Assembly (NCBI GenBank): GCA_027002755.1
Contig: JALWZI010000169.1
Coordinates: 1 to 17,023 of the forward strand
DNA: 17,023 nt
From: Campylobacteraceae bacterium
GTDB lineage: Bacteria > Campylobacterota > Campylobacteria > Campylobacterales > Sulfurovaceae
Direction of reading: 5' to 3'
The notes under the pieces were generated by a model that saw only the letters and a program-made list of their open reading frames with translations, searched no databases and was not told where the DNA came from. The position numbers and the translations under genes are program-made. The number at the start of each line of letters is the position of its first letter. Positions within the stretch are counted from its first letter, which is position 1. Below are positions 1 to 7,202 of the stretch, in pieces.

Positions 1-2221
1 AGTCCGCACCGTTGCGCCGGACGGTCTCCAGGGCTTCCTCGTAGCTGTCGGTCTCCACGAGGGTCAGTCTGGGGTGTGCCTTTTTCAGTTTGGCCAGGGC
101 CGGATCGCCCCGTTTCCCGGCCAGACGCTTGCCGGTAAGGATCAGCTGCCCGTGGTTCTCCGAGGCGGGGATACGCTGTCGTACAAAGACCTCTTCATAT
201 TCGAGATAGGGAGAGGTGAAGAAAAGGAGTTTCGCACTTTGTTCGTCCCGGGAGGCGGCAGCGAGGAGGTCGCACTCTCCCTGCCGGATCATCTGCAGCT
301 CCGTCTGACGGTCCGTGGCAGGCCGGAAGTCCAGTTTGAGACGGAGGCGGCGGGTCAGGGTGTCGAGGATCTCCACCGAGATTCCCTGCGCTTTACCCTG
401 CTCTACGAACTCGATGGGTGCGCGGTCCCTTTCGACACAGACCCGTAGCGTCCGATGCCGGTCGAGATAGTTCTGTTCGGCCGGGGTCAGAAGCTCTTTG
501 CTGTTGAGCAGGGGATTGATGCCGAACCATTTGTGTTTGAGTTTGTCGAGCTCCTGCTTCGTGACGGTCTGCTGGGCTTTTTTCAGGATCCGGGCGAGGA
601 CTTTGTCCTTTTTGGAGACCCCCAGAGCGACGTGACTGACCGTACCGGGATCGTTGATGTAACTGGTGGCGATGATATTGGAGATCAGGTACTTCCGCAT
701 CAGATAGTCCACGACTACCTGTTTGCCCACGACGGCGTCCACTTTCCCTAGGGAGAGGAGCTTCAATGCCTGCAGCTGATCGGGAACGAGGACCTGACGG
801 ATCCCTGGATAGTGTTTGGCCAGATACTGCTGGATGAAAAAGCCCTGCACCAGCGCCACTTTTTTCCCTTTGAGATCCCCGAGTGTGAAGTAGATCTGAT
901 TGTTGACGTTGGTGTAGATGGCGTGCTGCAGATCGATGTAGGGACGGGTGAAGGCGATCGACTTTTTCCGTTCGGGAGTGATGGCGATGTTGTCGATGAT
1001 ATCCAGTTTGTCGGTATTGATCATCCGGAGAAATTCATACCAGGTGTATCCGCTCACATAGCGGACCTTCACCCCGATCTTCTCCGCAATCAGGTTCATA
1101 TAGTCGATCGAAAAGCCCCTCGCCTGCCCGTTCTCGTTGAAATTGAAAGGAGGCCAGTTGCTCTCGTTGTGGGCCTTGAGTACGGGATGTTTCCTGAGAT
1201 AATCCCTCTCCTGCCGGGTCAGGATCAGCGGCGACATCTCCACCCCGCCGCCGAAGATGTACTCCTGTAGGAGCTTTTCCGCCTGATCGGCACGTTTCGG
1301 TCCGACAAGGTTCCGGATCTGCAGCAGCAACAGTTTCTGATCGATGGAGCCGATGGGATAGAGCTCTGGCTGGATCATCCGTTTGACGATCCTGTATTCA
1401 TAGCTCAGCTCCTCCAGAGTCAGATTCCGGGCATACTTTTTCCGGATGATATCGATGATCTCGTAGGGGTGTTTCAGTGCATAGTCCCAGCCTTTGATAC
1501 TGGCATTGCGGAAGGCAAGGGTCCGGTCGGGATGTTCCTCGGCGACCTGCCGGGAGGTGAAGAGCTCCTGTTGGAGCGTCAGATCGCTGTAGTTCCCCGG
1601 ATCGATGATATTGTAGGGGATCCCCAGGCTGCTGAGGCGGTAGAGCTGGCTGGGGAGATAGATGATCATCGCATCCACCCTCCCCTCGATGAAGGGCTGC
1701 ATCGAATAGGGCTCGTCAGAGAGCTGGATCTGGGAAAGATTGACGTCACGTCGTTGGAACATCTCTTTGAAATTGAGAAGAAAATCGTTCCGGGAAAAGG
1801 CTGAGAGGATCTTGCGACCGGCAAGATCCTCGGGTTTGGTGATCCCTTTTCGGGCGACGATGACCATGGAGGGTTTTTTGAAGAAGCTGGCCAGGAGCTT
1901 GACCGGTTCTCCGTCCAGAAAGCGCTTGAGGAGTTTTGAGCTGTAGACCCCGTAGTCGGCCCGCCCTTCCGTTACCTCCCGGACCACATCCATGTCGGGT
2001 CGGAATTGCCTCAGTTCCACGCTCAGGCCGGCATCCCGGTAGAAGCCCTTCTCTTTGGCGGCGATGAATCCGGCGAATTCGAAACGGTAGTTCCAGTTGA
2101 GTTGCAGAACCACGTGTTCGAGTGATTCTTCTTCCGTTCCCTTGTCGGGAACATTATCTGCCGCACCCCATAGAAGCGCCATTCCCGCCACTACTGTCAG
2201 CAGAATTTTTGGTATTCTCAT
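1..2221 (-). CDS. Multi-module periplasmic-binding sensor protein, likely sensor kinase, 3' end outside window
   Basis: An open minus-strand frame runs from ATG at 2221 to the left edge with no stop (about 740 codons visible). The N-terminus, MRIPKILLTVVAGMALLWGA, is a signal peptide or signal anchor. Residues about 36-260 look like an NMT1/THI5-type ABC substrate-binding domain, with LNWNYRFEFAGFIAAKEKGF followed by YRDAGL. Residues about 335-565 and again about 595 to the edge look like two bacterial SBP_bac_3 (amino-acid-binding type) modules. Markers for these are NWPPFNF, ITPERKKSIAFTRPY and, in the second, DRAPIEFVEQGKAQGISVEIL. Tandem Venus-flytrap modules are typical of BvgS/EvgS-like membrane sensors. 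The divergent neighbouring response regulator suggests the missing C-terminus holds a transmembrane segment and a histidine kinase, but that part is not visible and a diguanylate cyclase is also possible. The start is preceded only by a weak ribosome site (GATGGA). The ligand is unknown. The sensor reading is fairly sure and the kinase reading is inferred. Confidence 0.8.
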   Translation of the reverse strand, partial: MRIPKILLTVVAGMALLWGAADNVPDKGTEEESLEHVVLQLNWNYRFEFAGFIAAKEKGFYRDAGLSVELRQFRPDMDVVREVTEGRADYGVYSSKLLKRFLDGEPVKLLASFFKKPSMVIVARKGITKPEDLAGRKILSAFSRNDFLLNFKEMFQRRDVNLSQIQLSDEPYSMQPFIEGRVDAMIIYLPSQLYRLSSLGIPYNIIDPGNYSDLTLQQELFTSRQVAEEHPDRTLAFRNASIKGWDYALKHPYEIIDIIRKKYARNLTLEELSYEYRIVKRMIQPELYPIGSIDQKLLLLQIRNLVGPKRADQAEKLLQEYIFGGGVEMSPLILTRQERDYLRKHPVLKAHNESNWPPFNFNENGQARGFSIDYMNLIAEKIGVKVRYVSGYTWYEFLRMINTDKLDIIDNIAITPERKKSIAFTRPYIDLQHAIYTNVNNQIYFTLGDLKGKKVALVQGFFIQQYLAKHYPGIRQVLVPDQLQALKLLSLGKVDAVVGKQVVVDYLMRKYLISNIIATSYINDPGTVSHVALGVSKKDKVLARILKKAQQTVTKQELDKLKHKWFGINPLLNSKELLTPAEQNYLDRHRTLRVCVERDRAPIEFVEQGKAQGISVEILDTLTRRLRLKLDFRPATDRQTELQMIRQGECDLLAAASRDEQSAKLLFFTSPYLEYEEVFVRQRIPASENHGQLILTGKRLAGKRGDPALAKLKKAHPRLTLVETDSYEEALETVRRNGAD

Positions 2222-2349
2222 CAAGATTCCATCTCATTTTTTCATAGTTTTTCTTTATCGCTTTAATCTTACAATATAATTCTAAGGCAATATTCGATAA
2301 AATCTGTAGATTCTGTAACAGAAAAATTTTGATAACAAGGAATTATTCG
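2222..2349. promoter_or_regulatory. Divergent promoter region between sensor gene and response regulator
   Basis: This AT-rich 128-bp gap separates two divergent genes. A perfect TATAAT at 2275-2280 could be a plus-strand -10 box, but no convincing -35 is seen. Just before the response regulator there is a tandem TCTGTA (2303-2308 and 2312-2317), and a short inverted repeat TTCTG-TAA-CAGAA lies at 2311-2323. Either could be an operator for the OmpR-type regulator, which normally binds tandem half-sites, although a 9-bp period is a little short for that. The AAGGA at 2337-2341 is the ribosome site that picks ATG 2350 as the regulator start. Confidence 0.4.
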
Positions 2350-3012
2350 ATGCAAGAAGTGAAAGTATTGCTGGTCGAAGACGATGAAATGACCTCCGAG
2401 TATCTGGCAACCTTTCTTCGGGACAGCGGTTTCGATGTCGATACCGTCTTTTCCGTTACGGACGGGATATCCTATCTCAAACAGAACCACTACGATATCC
2501 TGCTGCTGGATATCAACCTCCCCGATTTCAGCGGGATGGAGCTGCTCAAATGCATCAAAGGCTCCCTTTCCCTGCCGGTGATCGTCCTGAGCGCCTACGG
2601 CGATACCAAGTCCAAGATCATGGCTTTCCGCTACGGTGCCACCGACTACATGGTCAAACCGATCGACCTGGAGGAGCTGGAGGCGCGGATCTGGGTCCAG
2701 CTTGGCAAGAATTCTCTCATCCCCGCTGATTTCGAGGAAGAGGCCTTCCGTATCGAAACCAGCGACATCCTCCTCTACGGCAAGCCCCTCAACCTCACCT
2801 GGACCGAGTTCAAGATACTGCAGCTGCTGCTGCAGAACAAGAACCGGACCGTCACCCGGGACCGGCTCCTCTCCTCGCTCTCTGCGGTCAGTTCCAACCG
2901 TTCACTGGACAACCATATCAAGAACATCCGCAAAAAGATCGCGGCCAAAGGGGGCAAGAACTTCCTCAAGACGGAATACGGAATGGGTTACCGTCTGATC
3001 GACACTCCCTGA
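2350..3012 (+). CDS. OmpR/PhoB-family DNA-binding response regulator
   Basis: A 220-residue two-domain response regulator. The receiver domain (residues 1-115) has the acidic pocket VEDDE near residues 9-13, the phospho-acceptor Asp54 in LLLDINLP, the switch Ser81 in VLSAY and Lys103 in VKPID. Residues about 125-218 form a winged-helix DNA-binding domain, with LTWTEFKILQLLL, RTVTRDRLL, the recognition-helix region SLDNHIKNIRKKI and the wing TEYGMGYRL. The frame opens at TTG 2329, but AAGGA sits 8 nt before ATG 2350, so that start is chosen. It diverges from the multi-module sensor gene on the left, the usual arrangement for a cognate pair. Its targets are not shown by the sequence. The protein is complete with all key residues. 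Confidence 0.93.
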   Translation: MQEVKVLLVEDDEMTSEYLATFLRDSGFDVDTVFSVTDGISYLKQNHYDILLLDINLPDFSGMELLKCIKGSLSLPVIVLSAYGDTKSKIMAFRYGATDYMVKPIDLEELEARIWVQLGKNSLIPADFEEEAFRIETSDILLYGKPLNLTWTEFKILQLLLQNKNRTVTRDRLLSSLSAVSSNRSLDNHIKNIRKKIAAKGGKNFLKTEYGMGYRLIDTP

Positions 3013-3182
3013 CCCCTCGTTCTATATATTCTTTAATATAATTACAGAAAGTGGCCCTTTCATTGGGCTTCTTTCCACTTCATTGGAAATTAACCACACT
3101 CATTTTCGGATGTCATCCATCTTTCTGTCTACTTAGCCATGAGAAATTTTATGTGAAGTGAATCAAAAGGCGGTGTAAAACG

Positions 3183-3211
3183 ATTTTCAGCATCATGCTG
3201 AGAATTTTTTT
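3183..3211 (+). terminator. Rho-independent terminator
   Basis: Positions 3183-3192 pair with 3196-3205 around a TCA loop (core TCAGCA / TGCTGA, one G-T wobble in the extension). A run of seven T follows to 3211. The T tract is on the plus strand, so it should end transcription from the response regulator about 170 nt upstream. Its reverse reading is weaker but could contribute to ending aioBA. Confidence 0.75.
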
Positions 3212-3217
3212 ACGGAC

Positions 3218-3240
3218 CCGGGTCGTCAGACCCGGTTTTT
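3218..3240 (+). terminator. Second hairpin with T tract, overlapping the aioA stop
   Basis: CCGGGTC (3218-3224) pairs perfectly with GACCCGG (3229-3235) around a GTCA loop, followed by TTTTT. On the plus strand it is a compact terminator in tandem with the one just upstream. On the minus strand the same hairpin sits at the aioA stop codon without a U tract, so it would mainly protect or punctuate the aioBA mRNA end. The pair would insulate the convergent aioBA and response-regulator transcripts. Confidence 0.6.
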
Positions 3241-5709
3241 GAAGGACATGGAATCGGCGATGTCCTCGACGCGTCCGATTTTGCGCAGACTGGCGGCTGT
3301 GCCCTTGTAGAAGGGGATCTTCGTATCGGGATCGACGAAGTCGGTCACGATATTGTTGACCGGTGAGTTGGGGAAACCGAAGGCCATAAAGAGCTCGCCT
3401 TTACGTGTCTCTTCGGTGACATAGGCGACGCCCCGGACGCTGCCGTAGTCGTTGTAGAGCATGACCAGATCTCCGCTTCTGATCCCTTTGGCCTTGGCGT
3501 CGGCGGGATTGATCTGCACCGGAGCGATGGGCCAGCGGGTGCTGGGCATAGGGAGCCGGGAGGTGTGGTAGTTGGACTGCCAGACCTCGTTGAGCCGGCC
3601 GGAGGTGACCCAGAATTCGTATTTTTTCATCTGGTTGGCCACCTGTTTCGGGATCGGGGGCTGAGGGGTGGGCTGGAACATCGCTTTGCCCGACTTGGTC
3701 CCGAACTTGTTGTCGGTGTAGAGTCGGCGGGTTCCTACCAATTTGCCGTTGCTCACTTTGACGATGGGGTTCTGGACCCCGTTGTTGCCGTTGGCCCTCA
3801 ACAGGTCGTAGGTAGCAAGCGTCCCGGTGGGTCCTCCCTGGGAGTCCATCTTGGCCCCCTGCCCCGCGAAGCCGTCTTTGAAGGCGTCCTCTTCGCTCTT
3901 CCAGTCGAAACCTTCGAAGCGTTTTGCCATCTCTTTGTTCCCCTCTTTTTCGTAGAGGGCCTTGAGGGCGTTGGCGATCTCGGCAGCGATGAGGCAGTCG
4001 GGTTTGGAGGTCCCCGGTGCGTCGACCACTTTTTCCGAGAGCCGGACCCGCCGCTCCCCGTTCATGGAGGTCAGGTTCATCTCCATCGTCGTCGCCGCAG
4101 GGAAGGAGACATGAGCCACTTCCGATTTGAAGGTGGGATAGATGTCCACATCGATGAAGAAGAGTCCTCCGTCATATTTGCAGGCCCGATAGATTGCGTC
4201 AGCCATGGTTTCATTGTCGGCACCGATATTCCTGCTCATGGCGCTTTTCACGATATCACTACGTCGTTTGAAGGAGGTGGCCAGCCGCTCCCCCATGATC
4301 GAATCGACGAAGGGATTGCATCCCCAGGCGAAGAATGCGAGATAGTTTCCCTGGGCCGCCTCCGCGTCGACAACGACCAGATTCTGACGACCCGGCATCC
4401 CTTTGGGCGGCGCCGGGCGTACATAGCCCTCCTGGTGCCCGCCGAGGCGGCAGACCCCGGTCCCGACCCGGCCCACGGACTGGGTCAGGATCGCCACATT
4501 GACAATGGAGGCGATATTCTCGTAGTTTTTGATGCCCCAGATGACCCCTTTTTCGTAAAAGATCGCTGTGCGGGGCCGATGGCCCGATTTTTTGGGTTTG
4601 GCCATCCATTCGGCGGCCTTTTTGATCTCTTCAGCTTTGAGGCCAGTGATTTTGGCGGCGTCAGAGAGGGAGGTTTTGTTCGCCTTCGCCGTCTTCTCGA
4701 AATTTTCCGTATGTTTGCGGATGAAATCCTTCGCCTCCCAGCCCTGCTCCAGGATGTAGGTGAAAAGCGCGTTCATCAAGGTCACGTCGGTGCCCGGTTT
4801 GATCCGGAGATGCAAAACCCGCTCCTTCCCCGCCAGATCGATGGCGTTGACCACGCTGACGGTCCGCCGCGGATCGACGAAGATGATCCGGGCCGCCTCC
4901 GCCGTTTCTCCTTTTTCGAACTCTTTTTTCTTGGCGGCGACGGTCGCTCCCTGGAGGTTTTTGGCCCAGTGCATCAGATAGAGGTTGGTCTGGGTCTCGT
5001 AGGGGTTGGCCCCGATGACGAAGAGCGTGTCGGAGAGCTCGGTGTCATAGTAGCCGGTGTTGAGCTCCCCGATGCCCATCTCCCGGGTGGCGTGAACCTC
5101 CGAGTTGTAGGCAGGGCGGTTGTGGATTGCCGCGGAGCGGGTCTGGATCGCTTTGAAGAAGAGTTTTCCCGTTCCCCAGGTATTCTCGTATCCGCCGCCG
5201 CCCCCGCCGTGGTCGAAGGCTTTGAAGGCGACCTGATCGGGACCGTCGTCGTCGATGATCTTTTTTAGCACCCGGGCGGTAAGATCCCGGGCATCCTCCC
5301 AGGTGGTCCTCGCCAGGTTGTTGCCGGCATAGACCTGAGGGTCGAGGAGCCGATCCCGGGTGAAGGAGCTTTTGTTGTAGAGCGTCGCCGCCATGGCGCC
5401 GCCCCTGGCGGAGTTCTGCCCCTGGTTGACCACACAGTTCGCATCGGGGATTACCATCACGTTGTACTCTTTGCCGTCGCGGTCCCGGACGGTGTTGACC
5501 ATCTGCTCGCTGGCCCAGACCCCCGACAGCGCCGGCTGCTGTTGGGTGAAGTCGACCCCCAGGGCGTTGCGTTTGGGGGTTCCGCTGGTTCCCTTGGGCC
5601 ACTTGTAGGCGGTATAGCCGCAGCCGACGATACAGAATTCACAGGTGACATTTTTCTTTTCCGCGCCGACAGGAGGCAACGGAAGCTTGTCATTAATAGA
5701 AAAGGGCAT
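3226..5709 (-). CDS. aioA: Arsenite oxidase large (molybdopterin) subunit AioA
   Basis: An 827-residue member of the DMSO-reductase superfamily that oxidises arsenite to arsenate at a bis-molybdopterin guanine dinucleotide Mo centre and passes electrons through a [3Fe-4S] cluster to AioB. The [3Fe-4S] ligands are visible as Cys23-X2-Cys26-X3-Cys30, with Ser100 (NQGQNSARGG) where [4Fe-4S] relatives carry a fourth Cys. The four residues that form the arsenite pocket in the Alcaligenes faecalis enzyme are all present: His196 and Glu204 in IHNRPAYNSEVHATREMG, and Arg421 and His425 in CRLGGHQEGY. The motif FDHGGGGGGYENTWGTGK is also AioA-typical. There is no signal peptide, as expected for a subunit carried through the Tat system by AioB. 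The start has AAAGGA overlapping the aioB stop, 3 nt away. The related iodate reductase IdrA was considered, but the intact arsenite pocket and adjacent aioXSR argue for AioA. Length matches the family. Confidence 0.95.
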   Translation of the reverse strand: MPFSINDKLPLPPVGAEKKNVTCEFCIVGCGYTAYKWPKGTSGTPKRNALGVDFTQQQPALSGVWASEQMVNTVRDRDGKEYNVMVIPDANCVVNQGQNSARGGAMAATLYNKSSFTRDRLLDPQVYAGNNLARTTWEDARDLTARVLKKIIDDDGPDQVAFKAFDHGGGGGGYENTWGTGKLFFKAIQTRSAAIHNRPAYNSEVHATREMGIGELNTGYYDTELSDTLFVIGANPYETQTNLYLMHWAKNLQGATVAAKKKEFEKGETAEAARIIFVDPRRTVSVVNAIDLAGKERVLHLRIKPGTDVTLMNALFTYILEQGWEAKDFIRKHTENFEKTAKANKTSLSDAAKITGLKAEEIKKAAEWMAKPKKSGHRPRTAIFYEKGVIWGIKNYENIASIVNVAILTQSVGRVGTGVCRLGGHQEGYVRPAPPKGMPGRQNLVVVDAEAAQGNYLAFFAWGCNPFVDSIMGERLATSFKRRSDIVKSAMSRNIGADNETMADAIYRACKYDGGLFFIDVDIYPTFKSEVAHVSFPAATTMEMNLTSMNGERRVRLSEKVVDAPGTSKPDCLIAAEIANALKALYEKEGNKEMAKRFEGFDWKSEEDAFKDGFAGQGAKMDSQGGPTGTLATYDLLRANGNNGVQNPIVKVSNGKLVGTRRLYTDNKFGTKSGKAMFQPTPQPPIPKQVANQMKKYEFWVTSGRLNEVWQSNYHTSRLPMPSTRWPIAPVQINPADAKAKGIRSGDLVMLYNDYGSVRGVAYVTEETRKGELFMAFGFPNSPVNNIVTDFVDPDTKIPFYKGTAASLRKIGRVEDIADSMSFKNRV

Positions 5710-5712
5710 CTC

Positions 5713-6189
5713 TTATCCTTTCAGGTTTGATTCGCGGCCGTAGATCAGGCCGTTGACGCCATAGGCGATGATCTTGTCCCCGTCGACCCGGACCAGGATC
5801 TCGGGAATGTTCTCCGTCGCCTGGCCGATGATCATCTGCCCATCCAGCTCCGCATCGAATTCACTGAAGTGGCACGGACAGCGAAAGGCCCGTTTATCGG
5901 CGTTGTAGACGATGGGGCATCCTTTGTGGGTGCATAGCAGGCTGTAGGCCTTGATCTGACCGTTGACCATCACCGCTTTGCAGGGAGAGTCGTTGTCGGG
6001 GTAGTTGAAATCGATCGATCCGGCGCTTTTGATCTTGGAGGCGAGGCCCACGACCTTCTCGTCGTATCCGTAGAAATTTTCCTTTTCCGGATTTCCGGAA
6101 GCCATCAAGGCCGGGGAGGCGGCCACAGCTGCCGTCATCCCCGCCATTCCTTTCAGAAACCCTCTTCGGGTAGTGCTCTCCTCTTTCAT
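5713..6189 (-). CDS. aioB: Arsenite oxidase Rieske [2Fe-2S] small subunit AioB
   Basis: A 158-residue protein with an N-terminal Tat signal (RRGFLKG at residues 8-14, then a hydrophobic stretch ending near ALMASG) and a Rieske domain. The cluster ligands are Cys86 and His88 in CTHKGC and Cys104 and His107 in CPCH. Cys91 and Cys106 are placed to form the Rieske disulfide, which is missing in some AioB proteins (for example from Rhizobium NT-26) but kept here. AioB takes electrons from the AioA cluster and hands them to a periplasmic carrier. No cytochrome c or other acceptor gene is adjacent, so the acceptor must be encoded elsewhere. It is the first gene of the aioBA operon, with ribosome site AAGGAG 5 nt before the ATG. 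The Tat signal should export both subunits together as a folded complex to the periplasm. Confidence 0.95.
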   Translation of the reverse strand: MKEESTTRRGFLKGMAGMTAAVAASPALMASGNPEKENFYGYDEKVVGLASKIKSAGSIDFNYPDNDSPCKAVMVNGQIKAYSLLCTHKGCPIVYNADKRAFRCPCHFSEFDAELDGQMIIGQATENIPEILVRVDGDKIIAYGVNGLIYGRESNLKG

Positions 6190-6217
6190 TTCGACTCCTT
6201 TTCTTTCAAGATAAGTT

Positions 6218-6247
6218 ATTGTAATGCGAATAGTTTCTAAAATTCAA
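6218..6247 (-). promoter_or_regulatory. Sigma-70-like promoter for aioBA
   Basis: On the minus strand TTGAAT (6247-6242) and TACAAT (6223-6218) are separated by 18 bp. This places a transcription start near 6211, about 20 nt before the aioB ATG at 6189, with the ribosome site AAGGAG between. No good sigma-54 -24/-12 element (TGGCAC-N5-TTGC) was found on this strand in the 134-bp gap, although aioBA in Alphaproteobacteria is sigma-54 dependent. Read by eye only. Confidence 0.5.
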
Positions 6248-6252
6248 GGTTC

Positions 6253-6261
6253 TGGTACAAT
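6253..6261 (+). promoter_or_regulatory. Extended -10 promoter for aioXSR
   Basis: TGGTACAAT is a good extended -10 box (TGn plus TACAAT) on the plus strand, about 62 nt before the aioX ATG. No clear -35 is seen at the expected place (6233-6238), which is common for extended -10 promoters. That position falls inside the spacer of the opposing aioBA promoter, so the two divergent promoters appear interlocked. A polymerase bound at one should hinder the other. Confidence 0.45.
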
Positions 6262-6278
6262 GATTTACGAAAGCCTGT

Positions 6279-6302
6279 TTTTGGGCCCTCCAAGCTCCAA
6301 AA
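6279..6302. promoter_or_regulatory. Repeat element between aioB and aioX, candidate AioR operator
   Basis: The element contains an inverted repeat TTTTGG (6279-6284) / CCAAAA (6297-6302), an inner TTGG/CCAA pair, and a 7-bp-period direct repeat CTCCAA-G-CTCCAA (6288-6300). It lies about 70-90 bp upstream of the predicted aioBA start and just downstream of the predicted aioX start. That suits a protein that activates aioBA while damping its own operon. AioR is the obvious candidate, but nothing in the sequence proves binding. Confidence 0.35.
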
Positions 6303-6323
6303 GCGGCGCAAGGAGCTCTCGCT

Positions 6324-7202
6324 ATGCAAAAAATGACCACCCTCTTTCAAAAACTGATCATGCTCCCGGCTCTGACGATACTACTCTGGGGAGCTTCGAA
6401 CCGCCCCCTGACTCTGGGGATCACCGGGGTCGCGCTCAAAGAGGACATCTCTTCCCTCATCGAACTCAAAAACTATCTGACGGAGAAGACCGATTATCCG
6501 ATCAGGATAAAGTTCGCTCGCAGCTACGCAACGATGAAACACCTGATCATGGACGGAACGGTAGATATCGCCTACATCTGCGGGGCCACCTATCTCGATC
6601 TGCTCCCCACGAAAAAAGTGGAACTTCTGGCCCTGCCTCTCCTCGAAGGAAAACCCTATTACTACTCGCTGGTCATCGCCAAAAAAGGGGCCCCCTACCG
6701 CTCTCTCTACGATTTCCGGGGGGAAATCTACGCCATGAGCGACCCCGAGTCCAACTCCGGTTCCCTCGTTCCCCGTTACGAACTTCGCATCCACGGGGAT
6801 GAAGCTGAGCACTTTTTCAAGCGGATCGTCTACACCTACGACCATGGAGAGTCGATCCGTGCCGTTCTGGAGGGCTATGTGCAGGGGGCCAGCGTGGACA
6901 GCGCTGTCTTCAGGGCCTATCGCAGAAACCACCCCCATGAAGCGGAGCACCTCAGGGTCGTCCAGCGTTTCGGCCCCTTCGGCATTCCACCCTTCGTCGC
7001 CCGCAAAGAGCTGCCCGATGCCGTCAAAAGGAAACTGCGCATGGCATTGATCACGATGAAAAAGAGCGCAAAGGCACGGGCGATCCTCGAAGCAATGGCC
7101 CTGGACGGCTTCGTCGCGCCGGGAGATTTCGAGTATCCGAAAATCCGACAGATCAAAAAAGCCCTTGCCGAAACACCGGACAAGAAAAGGCCCGGACGAT
7201 GA
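6324..7202 (+). CDS. aioX: Periplasmic arsenite-binding sensor protein AioX
   Basis: A 292-residue PhnD-like (phosphate/phosphonate-binding superfamily) periplasmic protein. Residues 1-24 form a Sec signal peptide (LIMLPALTILLWGAS) with no lipobox Cys. The mature part starts LTLGITGVALKED. Other family features include RIKFARSYATMKHLI, the segment VDIAYICGATYLDL, the core FRGEIYAMSDPESNSGSLVP and PPFVARKELP. Cys86 in ICG matches the single conserved Cys that binds arsenite in characterised AioX proteins (about Cys106-108 there). AioX binds arsenite and signals through AioS. It starts at ATG 6324 with AAGGAG 8 nt upstream and ends in an ATGA overlap with aioS, so the two are translationally coupled. 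Function is assigned from family, Cys and context. Without the context it would be called a PhnD-like binding protein. Confidence 0.9.
   Translation: MQKMTTLFQKLIMLPALTILLWGASNRPLTLGITGVALKEDISSLIELKNYLTEKTDYPIRIKFARSYATMKHLIMDGTVDIAYICGATYLDLLPTKKVELLALPLLEGKPYYYSLVIAKKGAPYRSLYDFRGEIYAMSDPESNSGSLVPRYELRIHGDEAEHFFKRIVYTYDHGESIRAVLEGYVQGASVDSAVFRAYRRNHPHEAEHLRVVQRFGPFGIPPFVARKELPDAVKRKLRMALITMKKSAKARAILEAMALDGFVAPGDFEYPKIRQIKKALAETPDKKRPGR

Noticed and set aside
74..1946. Several plus-strand ORFs of 68-152 codons on the left edge
   Set aside because: All lie opposite the open minus-strand sensor frame, which has a signal peptide and recognisable binding domains.
3565..5268. A 567-codon plus-strand ORF opposite aioA
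   Set aside because: It is an antisense shadow of a well-supported molybdoenzyme, rich in His, Gly, Phe and Asp, with no family features.
3226..5709. Iodate reductase IdrA as the identity of the molybdoenzyme
   Set aside because: The arsenite-pocket residues are intact, aioXSR is adjacent, and no di-haem peroxidase genes of the idr type are present.
6253..6268. Possible sigma-54 site (TGGTACAATGATTTAC) on the plus strand before aioX
   Set aside because: The -24 half is close to consensus but the -12 half lacks the GC dinucleotide. It reads better as an extended -10, and it faces aioX rather than aioBA.
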